Origin: Dictyophora rubrovolvata
Taxonomy: Eukaryota > Basidiomycota > Agaricomycetes > Phallales > Phallaceae
DNA length: 64,000 nt
Assembly: GCA_029959195.1 (NCBI GenBank)
Contig: CP114121.1
Location: 434,001-498,000, forward strand
Reading direction: 5' to 3'
Shown: positions 11,801-22,376 of the stretch, piece after piece
Position numbering within the stretch: the first letter of the stretch is position 1
How the letters are laid out: every line of letters begins with the position of its first letter
Program-made: the position numbers and the translations under genes
The notes under the pieces: generated by a model
The model's input: the letters and a program-made list of their open reading frames with translations, nothing else
Told to the model about the DNA's origin: nothing
Database searches by the model: none

Positions 11801-12715
11801 TGACTCGCCACATCCACAGCCTACCATCCCCAAACTGATGGTCAGACTGAGAGGGTTAATGCAGAAGTTGAACAGTACCTCCGACTCTTCACCTCAGAAC
11901 GACAGGATGACTGGGATAGACTACTTCCCATAGCCAAGTTCACATATAACAACCACGTGCACTCTGCAACGCAAGCAACACCATTTGAGTTGGACACGGG
12001 CCATCAACCACATATGGGCTTTGAACCTCATATCCCCAAATCAAAGATCGAGTCTGTCAACGAGTTTAAAGACCATATGTCATCGACTATTGAAGAAGCC
12101 AGAGCTGCTATCATCAAGGTCAAGGACAACATGGCCAAGTACTACGATCATAAATGACTCCCGACTCCTGAATATAAGATTGGTGACAAGGTCTACCTTG
12201 ATGCCAGTGACATTCACACTACCAGGCCTTCAGCGAAGTTGTCTCATTGCTTCCTAGGGCCTTTTCCTATAGCAGCAAGAGTCGGCTCTCATTCATATCG
12301 CCTACTCCTACCCAAATCGATGTCACAGCTCCACCCAGTCTTTCATGTCGTGAAGTTATGTCCAAGAACAGAAGATACTATCCCAGGTCATTGTTCTCAA
12401 ATCCCTCCTCCTCCCAAGATTCGTGATGATGGAGAACATTATGTTGTGGAAGAGGTCTTGGATAGTCGAGTCCAATGAAGCAAACTCGAATTTAAGGTTC
12501 ATTGGGAAGGTTATGGCCCAGAGCATGATCAATGGGTACCAGAGAAGGACCTTGCAGTCCCCGATCTCTTGGGTAAATTCCATCAAGAGCATCCTAATGC
12601 ACCATGTGCGATAAATGGTCTGTTGTTCTGTCCACGGCCAATCCAACCTTGGGAGAGACTGCAGGCGTCAGGTCGACACCTGGTCGAAGGGGGGGGTGGT
12701 GTCAGGGTACACTAG
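8801..12715 (+). pseudogene. pol: pol of chromovirus no. 1 with ten in-frame stops
   Basis: One frame can be read from about 8801 into the 3' LTR (TAG 12713-12715) without a frameshift. Domains in order: aspartic protease LDTGASDMF near 9057; reverse transcriptase with VYIDDILIY near 10232-10258; RNase H with EADSSDFA near 10675; integrase with an HHCC-type finger (ARHHDTKVGGHPG ... ACDLC, 11340-11483) and the D,D,E core (SVDFIVELPE, SDRGPQF, YHPQTDGQTE, 11540-11860); then a chromodomain (VHWEGYGPEHDQWVPEKDL, about 12500-12560). In-frame stops are TGA at 8921, 9110, 10262, 11132, 11225, 11447, 11801, 12155 and 12476, and TAA at 11330. The chromodomain normally targets integration to marked chromatin. 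Confidence 0.93.
12684..12699 (+). promoter_or_regulatory. Polypurine tract of chromovirus no. 1
   Basis: A G-run within TCGAAGGGGGGGGTGG directly abuts the 3' LTR at 12700, the expected site of plus-strand priming. It lies inside the pol frame and reads as a glycine run. Confidence 0.8.
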
Positions 12716-13104
12716 CGTTGTCCCCTTATTTTCCTACATTTATCTTCGGTTCTGGTCTATTTTATTTATTCCCATATTTCTCGTATTCTATCCCATCTCT
12801 TGCGTTTCCCTCTCCTTCCGTATTCCCATTTTCCCTTCAACAGGCACTGAGCGTCCGTTCTCATCAGAGCCGTGGCCTAGGCCCTGGCTAAAAGTCCGGG
12901 ACCAGCGTGTATCTACACCCAGTCCATGAACCAAAGGCTGCATGTGGCCTTCATCGTTTTTCATAGTATATAGTTAGTAGCCCTAGAGGAGGGATCCCTA
13001 AGTTTGTTCTCTTAGGATCCCCTCCCTCTAGGTGAGTTAGTATCTTTCCCAAAATATATTTGCTTAGTATCCCCTCCCTCTAGTCTGAGTAAGTAGCCCT
13101 GACA
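12700..13104 (+). repeat. 3' LTR of chromovirus no. 1
   Basis: 405 bp, TGTCAGGGTA...CCCTGACA, followed by the target duplication GGACT at 13105-13109. It is 10 bp longer than the 5' LTR because of an indel near its start. Confidence 0.92.
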
Positions 13105-13528
13105 GGACTCAGCTTCAGCTTATAAGCTGCGCCCACTCGCCCAGCTTTATCTATCCCTCAATTTCAAAGTGACAGGGACTTAGAAAGTATGAGATGAAAC
13201 TGATAGGGCTGATATTCAGACTGGAGATCCACAGCTGGAAGCTGGGGGTTTAAATACAAGAGGGAATGGAACTACAGGAATGGAGATAAGAATAAATAAG
13301 GAAAGGTAGCATATAGTTGAACACAGCTAGGGATGATGATTATAAAATCTTCATCTCTTATTACTAAGAGCCAGGGGCCAGTTTTCTCATAAGGAAGGTG
13401 ACGGACTTGAAGTCTGGACAGAGTACTGACAAGTATGGAATGGGAATGATACGGAGATGTGGGATGAGTATGGAATGGAATAGGACTTCCAAATTAGGAA
13501 GGTGTGGTATGCAGGGCATGACACCAGT

Positions 13529-14159
13529 GTAAAAATTAAATAGTAGACAGTCTGATATTGAGGAGTATTATGTCTGATACCCTCATTGCGAAAAATATCT
13601 AAGAGGAGAGAATTGGGATGGTCATATATTCTCTGAGAATTGGATTATTGATGTGGACTCTGACTGAGTTCAATTTCCTTATTTTACCACTTCATCTTCT
13701 CTCTAGAATATTTCACTCTTTTAATAGTTTTATCCCTTTATATTCATTTATCTTCCTTCCTATCTCAAACAAGCTACTAATTAGAAATAAGACTCAGGCA
13801 GTTTATATCTCTAGAAATGTGTGTGATCTATTTCTTACTGATCTTGATAATACTTTGCAAACAGCTTGTAAGAAATATCAGCATAGCTGAGTAGGTGTCA
13901 TGCTAGGATCTTGTTGGAACTCTATTTTAGGGATGTCTGGGTTTAAACCTCAGTGGGGTGATTCTTTTTGTTTAGAATAAAGTACTTATTCTAATTTTAC
14001 TGATGATGTGATTCATTTAGAGTAAAGCAGATGTCATTTTTTTGCAATATTTATGAAATCAATACTAAAAAACATATTTGTTGTGATTTTCATTATTTAT
14101 TTATATTATTTTCATATTATTTTTCATTAAATAAAATGTTTTTACTAAAATAGGCTGTA
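13529..14159. other. AT-rich stretch without a recognisable gene
   Basis: One plus frame, 13618-13890, is open for 90 codons but hydrophobic, AT-rich and unlike any family I know. The following 250 bp are nearly pure A/T. Confidence 0.4.
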
Positions 14160-14605
14160 TTTGGGATCTATAACTAGCTGTAGCCAAATCTGAACCAGTG
14201 ACTGGAAACTGGTTTTTCTCTGTTTCACCTCACTTTGTATGAATATGACATCATAGATACAGTAGTTTAGCCTCTTTAGAATGTATTTCCCACAACCTAT
14301 ATAAGTTGCAGAATCCCTTTATAAGTAGATAGCTTTAATATAATCAACAATTTGAACAACTTTCTCAGATCTTTCTAATTCTCTAAATCTTATCAAAACT
14401 CCTTGCAACTATCAATTTAGTGACTTCATCACTAAATCAACCAATTATTCATATCCTTGACTCTCTCAGCTTCGATGACAAGACCTCGACTTATTATTCA
14501 AGAATTCACACTGTTTAGGTTTGGCTCTTGCTCTGCATCATATTAATTAAACTCTTTATTGTCTATCTACCTGTATACAAGTCTATCTAATTGGTGGACA
14601 CTTTA
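14160..14605 (+). repeat. Probable degraded LTR related to chromovirus no. 2
   Basis: The segment around 14330-14480 shares the order of motifs AGATAGCTTTAATATAA, then a TCTCAGCTTCGATGACAAGA block, with the LTR at 45250 (which has TCTCAGCTTCGATAACAAGA). It is followed near 14590 by ATTGGTGGACACTTTACAG, resembling the post-LTR sequence of that element. Ends and target duplication are not identifiable, so this is a relic call only. Confidence 0.4.
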
Positions 14606-14681
14606 CAGGTTGGCAAGAAATACTGATGGTGTTATGCACTGGAACACATGTACAAAGTCTGGCAATGTTAGTGCGAGAGAT

Positions 14682-16389
14682 TGTCAAGATCTAGATCTGC
14701 TGATAAACCCGCTGATCCAATATTACTCTGAATTATAACTCCAAAGATTACAAAACTTATATCACATCCATTATATTTATGTTTACTCTGAAATAATCTA
14801 TTAAACCCAAATTACCCAAATTAGAACATAATAACTGATTGTATTCCAAATCTGCTCTTTCCATATTTGTCTTTATTGTTTCATTGTATTCCGAATGCAT
14901 GTTATTGTAAACTGCTTTTATCAGTGCTGACAAACTAGTATATTCCCATAGTATAAATAACCCCGATATCATGTAACTGGTTGCTTTCATCATCCCTTCT
15001 ACTCAAAAACATCATAAAACCCCAAAAATCACTTAGTTTCCTATTCTTTTCCAATCTCCTCCTTTCCCTGTCACATGTTGTGACATTCTAACCATTTCTC
15101 CTTAATTTCTCCTTGATTTCTCCTTTTTCTTTCCATGCCCACAACTCGGTGGGAACAGTGAGTCATTTCTGAGACATTACTGACTCATTCATATTTCCTT
15201 TTATGGTTAAGCTGTTCATGCCCAAAAGTCTATATAAGAAGGGTACTTTTCCCCTCTGGACATCATCTCATCTTACTATTATCCATATCATTCAACTGTC
15301 TGTAACTACTCTGGTACCTGTTGGTCTATTATAAACTTGTGTTCAACCACTATCCTAGTCTCTAAGACTTCACTTCTCTTATCTAAACTCTCCTCTTATC
15401 TACATCTACTTCAATAACATCTTATCAACATCACTACGCACAATGTCAACACTCATCACCATTAACTAACTTCGACCTCTTACTCTTTCTTCATCATCGA
15501 CATTGGACTACCCTTGACCATTGTCAGAACTATTAAATACATCGCCGAACACTGTCGTAATTGTGGAACACCATCATAATCACTGAACATCGTCGTAATT
15601 GCTGAACACCGTCGTAATCGTTAAATGTTGTTGTAATTGTCAATAACGTTATCATAACCATTATCAACAATACTATTCTCTCTAGTCCAAAGGGACCCCC
15701 AAGGACTTTCAACCTTCACCAGCAAGACCTACTCTCTCTCAAGTCTATACTCACTCAAGTAATCATTCGTAGCTACGTATACTTCCACGCACACACTTGC
15801 AACTGTAAACTTGCATTAACCAAAGACACTTAAACGAAGTTTGACTTCAAGGTTCAAGCTGATAAGAGATTGTCATTGATATTCTTCTTGAAGTACTCTT
15901 GATTAATCTACAGTATTTAAATTACTGGACCTTACTTACGCAAGTGTTGGACATTGATGTAAATACCGTTATGCAAGTCACTGACGTGTAAGTTGTGGCA
16001 GATACATCACACCCGAACCATGTATCTAGTTCCTCAGTTCTGAAATCAAACTAGTCATCTGACTTGTGGCTATTCTTGTTTGATTCTTTTATCTCTAAAA
16101 TCTGACCACTAAGCCCAGACTCACTCCAAACTCTATCCCAAACCTCTGACTGATATATCCACTATCCGCGGAGTGTTGCAAAGCAAATTGCTGAGCATGT
16201 ACAAGTAAGTGGTGCAACACATAAGTTGAAGCCTGCTCAGTATACCAATTGTCTGTGACATCAGTCCTGCAAGTCTGTTTTAGAGTAAACATGATCATAA
16301 TGGATGTGACATAAGTTTCATAATCTTCAGAGTCGTAATTCAGAGTAATATCGGATTAGCAGGTTTATTGGCAGATCTGGATCTTGACA
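14682..16389. repeat. ~110 bp inverted repeat pair flanking a solo LTR
   Basis: Arm 14682-14792 (TGTCAAGATCTAGATCTGC...) is repeated in reverse complement at 16279-16389. With the 1045 bp LTR and its duplication removed, the enclosed element is only about 660 bp, so it could be a MITE-like element whose middle took the LTR. No clear target duplication is seen. The right arm abuts the truncated end of reverse element B. Confidence 0.6.
14967..16011 (+). mobile_element. Solo LTR, family F, copy 1, target duplication CCCGA
   Basis: 1045 bp, starting TATCATGTAACTGG and ending GATACATCACA, flanked by CCCGA at 14962-14966 and 16012-16016. It is highly similar to 36234-37260. It contains a TATATAAG promoter-like box near 15230 and a degenerate repeat of about 20 bp built on GAACACCGTCGTAATTG at 15540-15650. 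Each copy has its own target duplication, so they are independent insertions. Confidence 0.9.
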
Positions 16390-16789
16390 CTGTTACAAGT
16401 ACATGCAGTATTTATATGTTTTGGAACAATAAAACTATTTGGAGTTTGGGTGGCAACACAATTAGTAATTGTGAGCCAGATTTGTAAAGAAAAGAAAAAG
16501 AAAAAGGAAACAAAGAAACAAACAAGTAATAGAGGAAGCATATGAATCAGTGAGGCTATATATTTACAAAGAAGAAAATAAGAGAACCTAAAGTGATGAT
16601 AAAATAAAAAGAAAGGAGTGACACAATAAAATGGAATTAGAATCAATACAAGTACAAAAGAAAGAAAAGGAGCAAAAGGGGAAGGAACAATGAGGATAGG
16701 AGGTTAGTTCATACATCCTTACTAATTATCCCAAAATAGACATCACCATCGATAAGCACTGTATAGCCTCAAAGTTTTGATCTTCATCT

Positions 16790-17384
16790 CCTTCCTTTAT
16801 CTTTGGAAACGATGTGCATTCGCTATTGCCATATGTATCCGTGTATTTCATTGTTGAACTCTTATTAAAGAGCTCCAATCATACGGAAATAGAGGTCTAC
16901 ATTCAAGATACTTGGGAAGCAGTTGGGAAGTATCAACCTCTAGCAGACAGTAGTCAGGGACAGGGCGATTGTTGATTGCATTAGTAGGAGCATCTATGAA
17001 AAGATTTTCATCATGATAAAGAAGTGGTTGATGGAATATGAACCACCAAACAGGTTGCTCACTACAATGCAACTGGTGAATCCAAACCAATTCATATAAA
17101 CAAGCGAGTATGTTGATATGGATTATTTCGTTCACTTTTGGATTCTCTGAGAATTCCAGTTTCTTGTAGGGTATCTGGTATTCTTGAATGGGGACCAGAG
17201 AATGCAGCCATAACATACTTCTGTCTACCTCAATGTTTGCACCAGAGATGCGATAGATCCGTATTGTTGATATGAAGTTAGCATATCATTTGTCCAAGGT
17301 TATCCCTGTAAAAGGATAAAAAGAGTAAAGAAGGAAGGAAGTGGGGGCAAGCAATTCATAACCAAGGAGTTGCACAGAGCTCAT
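16790..17384 (-). pseudogene. Element B ORF2, reverse copy, degraded
   Basis: Reading from ATG at 17382-17384 on the minus strand, the protein follows ORF2 of 7267-7854 (blocks IPYKKLEFSENPKVNEI, PVWWFIFHQPLLYHDENLF), but frame breaks near 17216-17280 leave only the part 16848-17216 open. Same unknown family; clearly a pseudogene. Confidence 0.7.
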
Positions 17385-17519
17385 GATGGAAGGAAAGGAT
17401 AAGAAAAGATGGAATTATTTTAGACTCCAAAAGAAAAGAAACAAGACAACAAAAGAGAGGAATAAAGAAGTCTTTGTTTTCCATTTTAATTAGTCGTGAT
17501 TATTCAAATGAAGTACTTC

Positions 17520-18190
17520 CTATAGCATTATCCCAGATGTCTTAAATATGGCTGAACAGAATTTCCAAAAGTCAATGTAGCTTGAGGACAGTGGAAACAG
17601 GAGTCATAGAACGAAAAGAAGGTGATGAAGGTTTAGTGGGAGGATCAAAAGTGGAGATAGGAGGTTTAGGAGTCATGGGAAATTGCAGGATACCAGAATC
17701 ATAGAAAAGAAGGAAAAATTTGGGTTCTGGTGTGTGTTGATATCGACAATGGATCCATGAACAAGGGACATTGAATACAATGTGCCAGAATGCATGTCCA
17801 TGTTCCACTGTAGCCCATATCCTAGTAACCATGTCCAATAGACCTATGTGAATCATATACATATTCACCACAATGAACTATTGTTCATGTCCTTCTAACC
17901 ATAATCGTGTTCCAAAAGAAACCTTCTTATTTCCTGCATCTGAATATGAGATCAGATCTGAAGCTTTATATTGACCAATAATAATGGGGTTTGGGTATAA
18001 GGGTAATAAGGTGGAGGGATTGAGGTTGAGGTGCACATAGGATGTGTAGTAGATGTAGTACTGAGTGTCCAAATCACAGAGATTGATATCAGGAGTAGGA
18101 GGGACAAAACGAAAACAATGAGAGTCATTGATAGAAGGAGTGTGAAGGGATGGGCAGGGAACAAGAAGAGTGAATTTGGAATGAAGACAT
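17520..18190 (-). pseudogene. Element B ORF1, reverse copy, degraded
   Basis: Minus-strand homologue of 6456-7124. It lacks the TGA found there but has a new stop after LWLEGHEQ (a TGG-to-TAG type change, near 17878) and frame breaks near the start. The blocks HAFWHIVFNVPCSWIH and DAGNKKVSFGTRLWLEG are clear. Comparing both copies recovers one continuous ancestral frame. Confidence 0.7.
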
Positions 18191-18350
18191 ATCTTTTGTA
18201 TTGATGTTTTTGGGATAACAAAAAAATATTTTGGTGTGATTTAGGTAGTTGCAAAGGTGAATTCAAGCTCCAAGGGACATGTTGTGAGATTAGGGAAACT
18301 TTGTGACATTTACCCCAATATTTACCAAATATAGATTTTGGTGCACGACA

Positions 18351-18939
18351 CTGATTGGTGATTGCATGATGATAGGATCCATCGACTGGAAATTTCCAGA
18401 ACCAATATCATGTATTCTAATCCAACTTATGTCATTAACCAAACATAGTATGAATCTTGTAGGGCTAATTCTGGCATAGAATAAACATGAGTAACTGTAA
18501 ACTATCTTAATTCCTTCTCTCTTCTGAATGCCAAGGAGTGTACAATATCTGAACTTCAACATTTATAGATATTTCTGGGAACCTTGTGCAAGTAGACTGG
18601 AAGTAGAGTTGTGGGGTCAATTTGGAGGATAGGTGTGTCAGTGAATAATAAGTGAATACAGTAGTCTTGATATCCAGATCATGAGTGTGAGGACTATCAT
18701 GAGTATAATGAAATAACAGAGAGATAACATCATCTGAGGAAGGTTCTCAGGTGACTTGGGAAGAAGTGGAATTTTTGATTGTAAGTGTAGATGAGAGATG
18801 AAGATTGAATATTTTATTATTTTCTGAATGAGGGAATTTGGGTAAGTTGGAAGTCAACTTTCTGAGAAGAATGGATTTGAATGTCTACCTTTGGATAAGC
18901 AATCCAATTACCAAACTGGGAAGGTTTTGGTGCATGACA
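18351..18939 (-). pseudogene. Diverged element B fragment (5' end and ORF1-like)
   Basis: At 18939 the reverse strand begins TGTCATGCACCAAAAC, matching the B start. A minus-strand peptide, HDLDIKTTVFTYYSLTHLS, corresponds to CDLDTQYYVYFTSYAHLN of ORF1. Many stops and frame changes follow. The reverse B copy 16390-18350 appears to have inserted into, or next to, this older relative. Confidence 0.5.
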
Positions 18940-19019
18940 ATGAGTTCCTCCTTTGCATGTGTAACATGATTAAAAGTGGAGAGTTGTAAGTCCAGTATAC
19001 CTATTATTTGGTAATACCT

Positions 19020-20205
19020 TTGATTTGTTTTAGAGCAAAATATTTACTAGTGTTAGTAAACAGGTTACTCAATGTTTATGGTTTCAACCTTGCAATTGGC
19101 TATGACATTGGATGTACCTTTGCATCCACAATTCACAATAGCTGCTTACTAAGCAAAAAAGCTGCATGACACAACTTGCACATGCTAGTGCCTTCATTTC
19201 ATGGGCACACACACAACTGCATCTGTCAGCTCCAATGGTATCCCATGTACATCTCCGGCACTGGAATTGAAGATTTCAAAATGTGTGAGCATGTTTTTTC
19301 CCAATCCAATTCTCTGGTTGCCAGAACTTGATATACAACTACATTCCATTGACTGCAAGCTATTAAAGACTATTTTAAGTTTTGGAATGAAGAAAAATAT
19401 TTCAATCTTCTGCACAAAATGAATACACGTCAATCATGTATGAGGGCTTTCTAGAGGAGGAGCATCAATACTTGAAATGACTGAAAGCTGTACAAGCACC
19501 TGACGAATTGAAAGTTGTGTACATGAGAGCACTTGAAGAGTTGGAAGCTTCAGAGTAAGCATTAGTTATGCATTCTTTATTTGGCTGAGAGTTTGGTTTC
19601 AGGAAGCAATATAATGATACAATTGCCCTATGGAACAAGCAACAATTGTTACCAATGGATGACCCAGACATGCCAGTCACCTTAGCCAATCTCTCGCAAC
19701 AAATTACTCATATTAGAGATAGCCACAGGTTTGACCTGCAGGTAATTTTGCGACCTTTTAGCCAATCAGAATGCAGGATATTGCTCTTGACCCATGAATC
19801 CTGTATTCTGATTGGCTAAAAAGTCACAAAATTACCTGCAGGTCAAACCCATGGCCATCCCTACTTAGCGTTGAAAGAAAACAAAGGTTGGTGGGATATT
19901 TAATCTTCAATACCTTTGCTCATTGTCTTTCAGATTGAGCAGTAGGAGCTAAACTAAGTGTGAAAGAACTCACACAAAAGGTCCGGGATGAAAAGCTAGT
20001 AGAACAAAAGTCTCAAAGTGAGATTGACCAACTAATTGTGAGGCTGGATGCTGCAAAGGCTAGTAAGAGGTATGGAAAGTGAAACCTACTGCATGAAAAG
20101 GTTGGTGACATGTCAGCCACTATGGCTGAAATTGAATTGAGTGTAAGTTCACCAATGTTGATTAGACCATTTACTTAGATTACTTATTTATTTAGTTGCT
20201 TGCAC
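19020..20205 (+). pseudogene. KDZ-superfamily DNA transposase remnant (C-terminal part)
   Basis: Plus-strand reading shows diagnostic KDZ (Kyakuja-Dileera-Zisupton) blocks in order: GFNLAIGYDIGC (about 19082-19117), SFHGHTHNCICQLQWYP (about 19194-19245), MCEHVFSQSNSL (about 19280-19315), a degraded TRY...FHR block with TGA at both arginine positions, FKFWNEEKY, then LEEEHQYLK and ELKVVYMRALEELEASE (to 19555). A GT-AG intron (about 19555-19601) precedes KQYNDTIALWNKQ. A MITE (19716-19861) then interrupts the frame, and coding traces continue to about 20205. KDZ transposases move large DNA transposons common in basidiomycetes. The N-terminal half was not found. Confidence 0.82.
19716..19861. 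mobile_element. Foldback MITE, copy 1, inside the KDZ pseudogene
   Basis: 146 bp near-perfect foldback. Inner arms CCTGCAGGTAATTTTG and AGCCAATCAGAAT pair with their reverse complements; outer termini are GAGATAGCCACAGG and CCATGGCCATCCC. Flanked by TA at 19714-19715 and 19862-19863, as for Tc1/mariner-type (Stowaway-like) MITEs. Same family as 27077-27231. Confidence 0.82.
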
Positions 20206-20227
20206 TCCATGAGTATTCTGAAGTGTG

Positions 20228-20521
20228 TGTCATGGTACACTAGCAATACTTAGCAGTATATTGTTCTCTTTTTCTGTTTTCCTGTATTCATGTTCTTTTT
20301 GCATTTGTCCCGTTTCACTCATTTCCTTGTTCATTTCATTTTCATTCAATTCTCATGTTTGACCAAATTCTCGTTCTCACTTGTTATCACTGCAGATCCC
20401 ATGGGGATCAGCCAAGCACCTGTACTCACATATATGTAGTCATTTTCCCTAGAGGAGGATCCCTAAGCTTTTTCTCTTAGGTTTTCCCTCCTCTAGGTGT
20501 GTGCCCTGAGTCACCCTAATA
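20228..20521 (+). mobile_element. Solo LTR, family D
   Basis: Starts TGTCATGGTACACTAGC and ends near GAGTCACCCTAATA, a decayed form of the CCCTAACA end seen at 43121-43128. Homologous to 42758-43128 and, reversed, 55051-55419. No target duplication is recognisable. Confidence 0.75.
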
Positions 20522-21235
20522 GCCAGAGATGATGAGCAAAGGGGGCTCCATGATGGCCACTGTGATGACTTGGCACCTTTTGAGGATGCCATGTTGATGG
20601 GGGAATGTGGAGACCAGATGCCTGGTGGCAGCCAAACACATCAAAGGAACTTTGGTCTGATGTGGTCTCTGTAATATTTTCCATCACTATTTATCTTATC
20701 TCACTGGACCACTGGTCCTCTATCAAGCAGTTCAAGTGACTGTATGTATTCTTGTCCATGTCATCCTTTTTTCACATTTGTCATCACATTTCATTCTATA
20801 AAAGGATTGATTTAATGTATCTACTTTTCCGTTCTGATATCAATAGAAGTTTCACCTTGTTACTTGTTACACTGAGCTTCTTTGAAACACCTTCTCTTCT
20901 TCTTAATCTCTCACTTCACCACAGGTGGTGTTGGAGATGCTGCTGATGTTTCATCTCAAATCTTAAAACTCTATCTTGACATTTGAGACAACATCAAAAC
21001 ACCAGCACTCATCATATGATGTTGTTGTACCGTGCATTCCCCCATCACCCGTGCAATGACATCTCCCGACATCATAACACATCATCTGAATCACACACTC
21101 CCCACATCAGACATCGCAACCATACAACCTGAAGTTAACGGATGTGCACAGTGAGGGCACAACTCAAGAGCAAGTTGAAGCCTACTGTTTATTCCTCACA
21201 CTAACATCACCAGACTTCATACACATGTTCCAGCA
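20522..21235. other. No gene seen; possible LTR-like promoter fragment
   Basis: AT-rich and CpG-poor. A TATAAAAGG box near 20798 precedes a pyrimidine-rich region and, at about 20927, TGGTGTTGGAGATGC, an arrangement reminiscent of an LTR end plus primer site. No paired ends were found. Confidence 0.3.
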
Positions 21236-22376
21236 TGTAACACAATGCCATATTGGGCATGAGCTCTTCTTGGTCCAGTCAAGCTATTTTTCACACCATC
21301 AGTCAGATATTGGGCCTTAGAAGCATCATTACATGACATAGCATCTGAAGTCCATCAATTCATATCCAAAATGTTTTATGCCCTAACAGGCACACTTTAT
21401 TGTCCAGAGGTAAGCCATTTCCTTTTGTGATTGTTATTGTCTTTCACCTAATCTTGATCATTTTATAGGAAATAGGAACAAAGCAGAACACATTTTTTAT
21501 GCTTGTTGCAAAACATTCAGCAAGTGTTTTTCTTACCCTCCTCTCTCAACTGACCTGTTTCTTCTATTAGAAGTACCCATGGAACTACTGATGAAATACC
21601 AAAGGTTTTTTGTCAACTCAATTATCAATGTATTTGGCAACTTTAATTGGGCATGGAAAAAAGTGTATTATTTCATGTGGTTCCACTTGGTCATGTCTGC
21701 ATGTTCTCTGGATACATCACAAACTCAATTCCTTCAAGTACATTCTTATTGTTTCTTGTCAAATATATATATAATAATGATGTGGTTCAATTTATGTAGA
21801 AAATGGCAGTTCCAATCTCTCCAATATCCAACAGCCTTTTCTTGGCTGAACGAGCCATTATCAAATATCTGGTTGCAATTCTAGGATCCACCATTTCCCA
21901 AGTTGAAAACTCGACATCCCAAACTTCATACAATACAGGTGTCAGTTCTCCATCTGCTATGGAGAAAAAGATTGCCCAGGAGAAGATGAAACATTATCTT
22001 ATCTGACCACCCTTGAACACAGAGGGTTATGATGATGATTTAACTCAAACTTTGAAAAGTGTTGATATTGTTTGTCCCAGATGTAAGCATGAAGACTGTT
22101 TGTTGTTAGGTGATGGAGACAATGTCATCTTTCCATTCCTCTCCAATTATACTCAAAAATTCACAGCTGCTAATATTTGAGTATAGAATACAATGGAAAC
22201 TCAAGTTGTCAGACATGCTATTTCTATCTGGGTTCCCTCTGTGGACCCTGCTGGTGATGATGACAACCTTGGACATACCATTTACCAATCACAGCATGAG
22301 TTTACTTTCTTTACTTATGTTATATTTATAGAAACACTGATAAATGTTGCTTATAACAGTGTATCCCTTCAGTGAT
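21236..22376 (+). pseudogene. Unknown multi-exon repeat gene family, copy 1
   Basis: Three coding-like blocks separated by GT-AG introns: (1) to 21409, with HDIASEVHQFISKMFYAL-like sequence after allowing stops; (2) about 21580-21735, NVFGNFNWAWKKVYYFMWF; (3) about 21803-22006, ISNSLFLAERAIIKYLVAI, with traces to about 22376 including a C-x2-C pair (DIVCPRCKHEDC). The same blocks and intron positions recur at 29600-30530. I do not recognise the family; its context suggests a gene carried by a DNA transposon. Several frames are broken. Confidence 0.45.

Larger units (their letters stand above)
4053..13104 (+). mobile_element. Ty3/gypsy chromovirus no. 1, decayed, with nested insertions
   Basis: Complete but dead LTR retrotransposon. 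It has a 395 bp 5' LTR and a 405 bp 3' LTR, both starting TGTCAGGGTA and ending CCCTGACA, flanked by GGACT at 4048-4052 and 13105-13109. Order is LTR, primer site, gag with zinc knuckle, protease, RT, RNase H, integrase, chromodomain, polypurine tract, LTR. About 2.9 kb of foreign insertion (5786-8668 plus target duplication) cuts gag. The LTRs have diverged visibly more than those of the second element and carry a 10 nt indel, so this copy is older. Related LTRs lie at 27759, 41089, 42589 and 43964. Confidence 0.95.
3947..13523 (-). mobile_element. Solo LTR, family A2 (reverse), split by a Ty3 element
   Basis: The two halves 3947-4052 and 13110-13523 join into an LTR of about 520 bp in reverse orientation. 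It is homologous to the forward A2 LTR at 5786-8668 and more distantly to family A1. The outer flanks are CCAGC (3942-3946) and CCAGT (13524-13528), a 5 bp target duplication with one transition. The interruption is the chromovirus 4053-13104, with its own duplication GGACT. Confidence 0.85.
16390..18350 (-). mobile_element. Element B, reverse copy, 3'-truncated
   Basis: The right end (18350) is the B start in reverse (GATTTTGGTGCACGACA). Homology to 6296-8648 runs leftward to about 16390, where about 370 bp of the B 3' end are missing at the inverted-repeat arm. Both B ORFs are present but broken. Confidence 0.8.

Noticed and set aside
8801-12715. Alternative genetic code in which TGA is sense
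   Set aside because: The TGAs sit at Arg-type positions, while the host E3 ligase uses TGG for Trp and shows no in-frame TGA in its exons. CpG decay explains the pattern.
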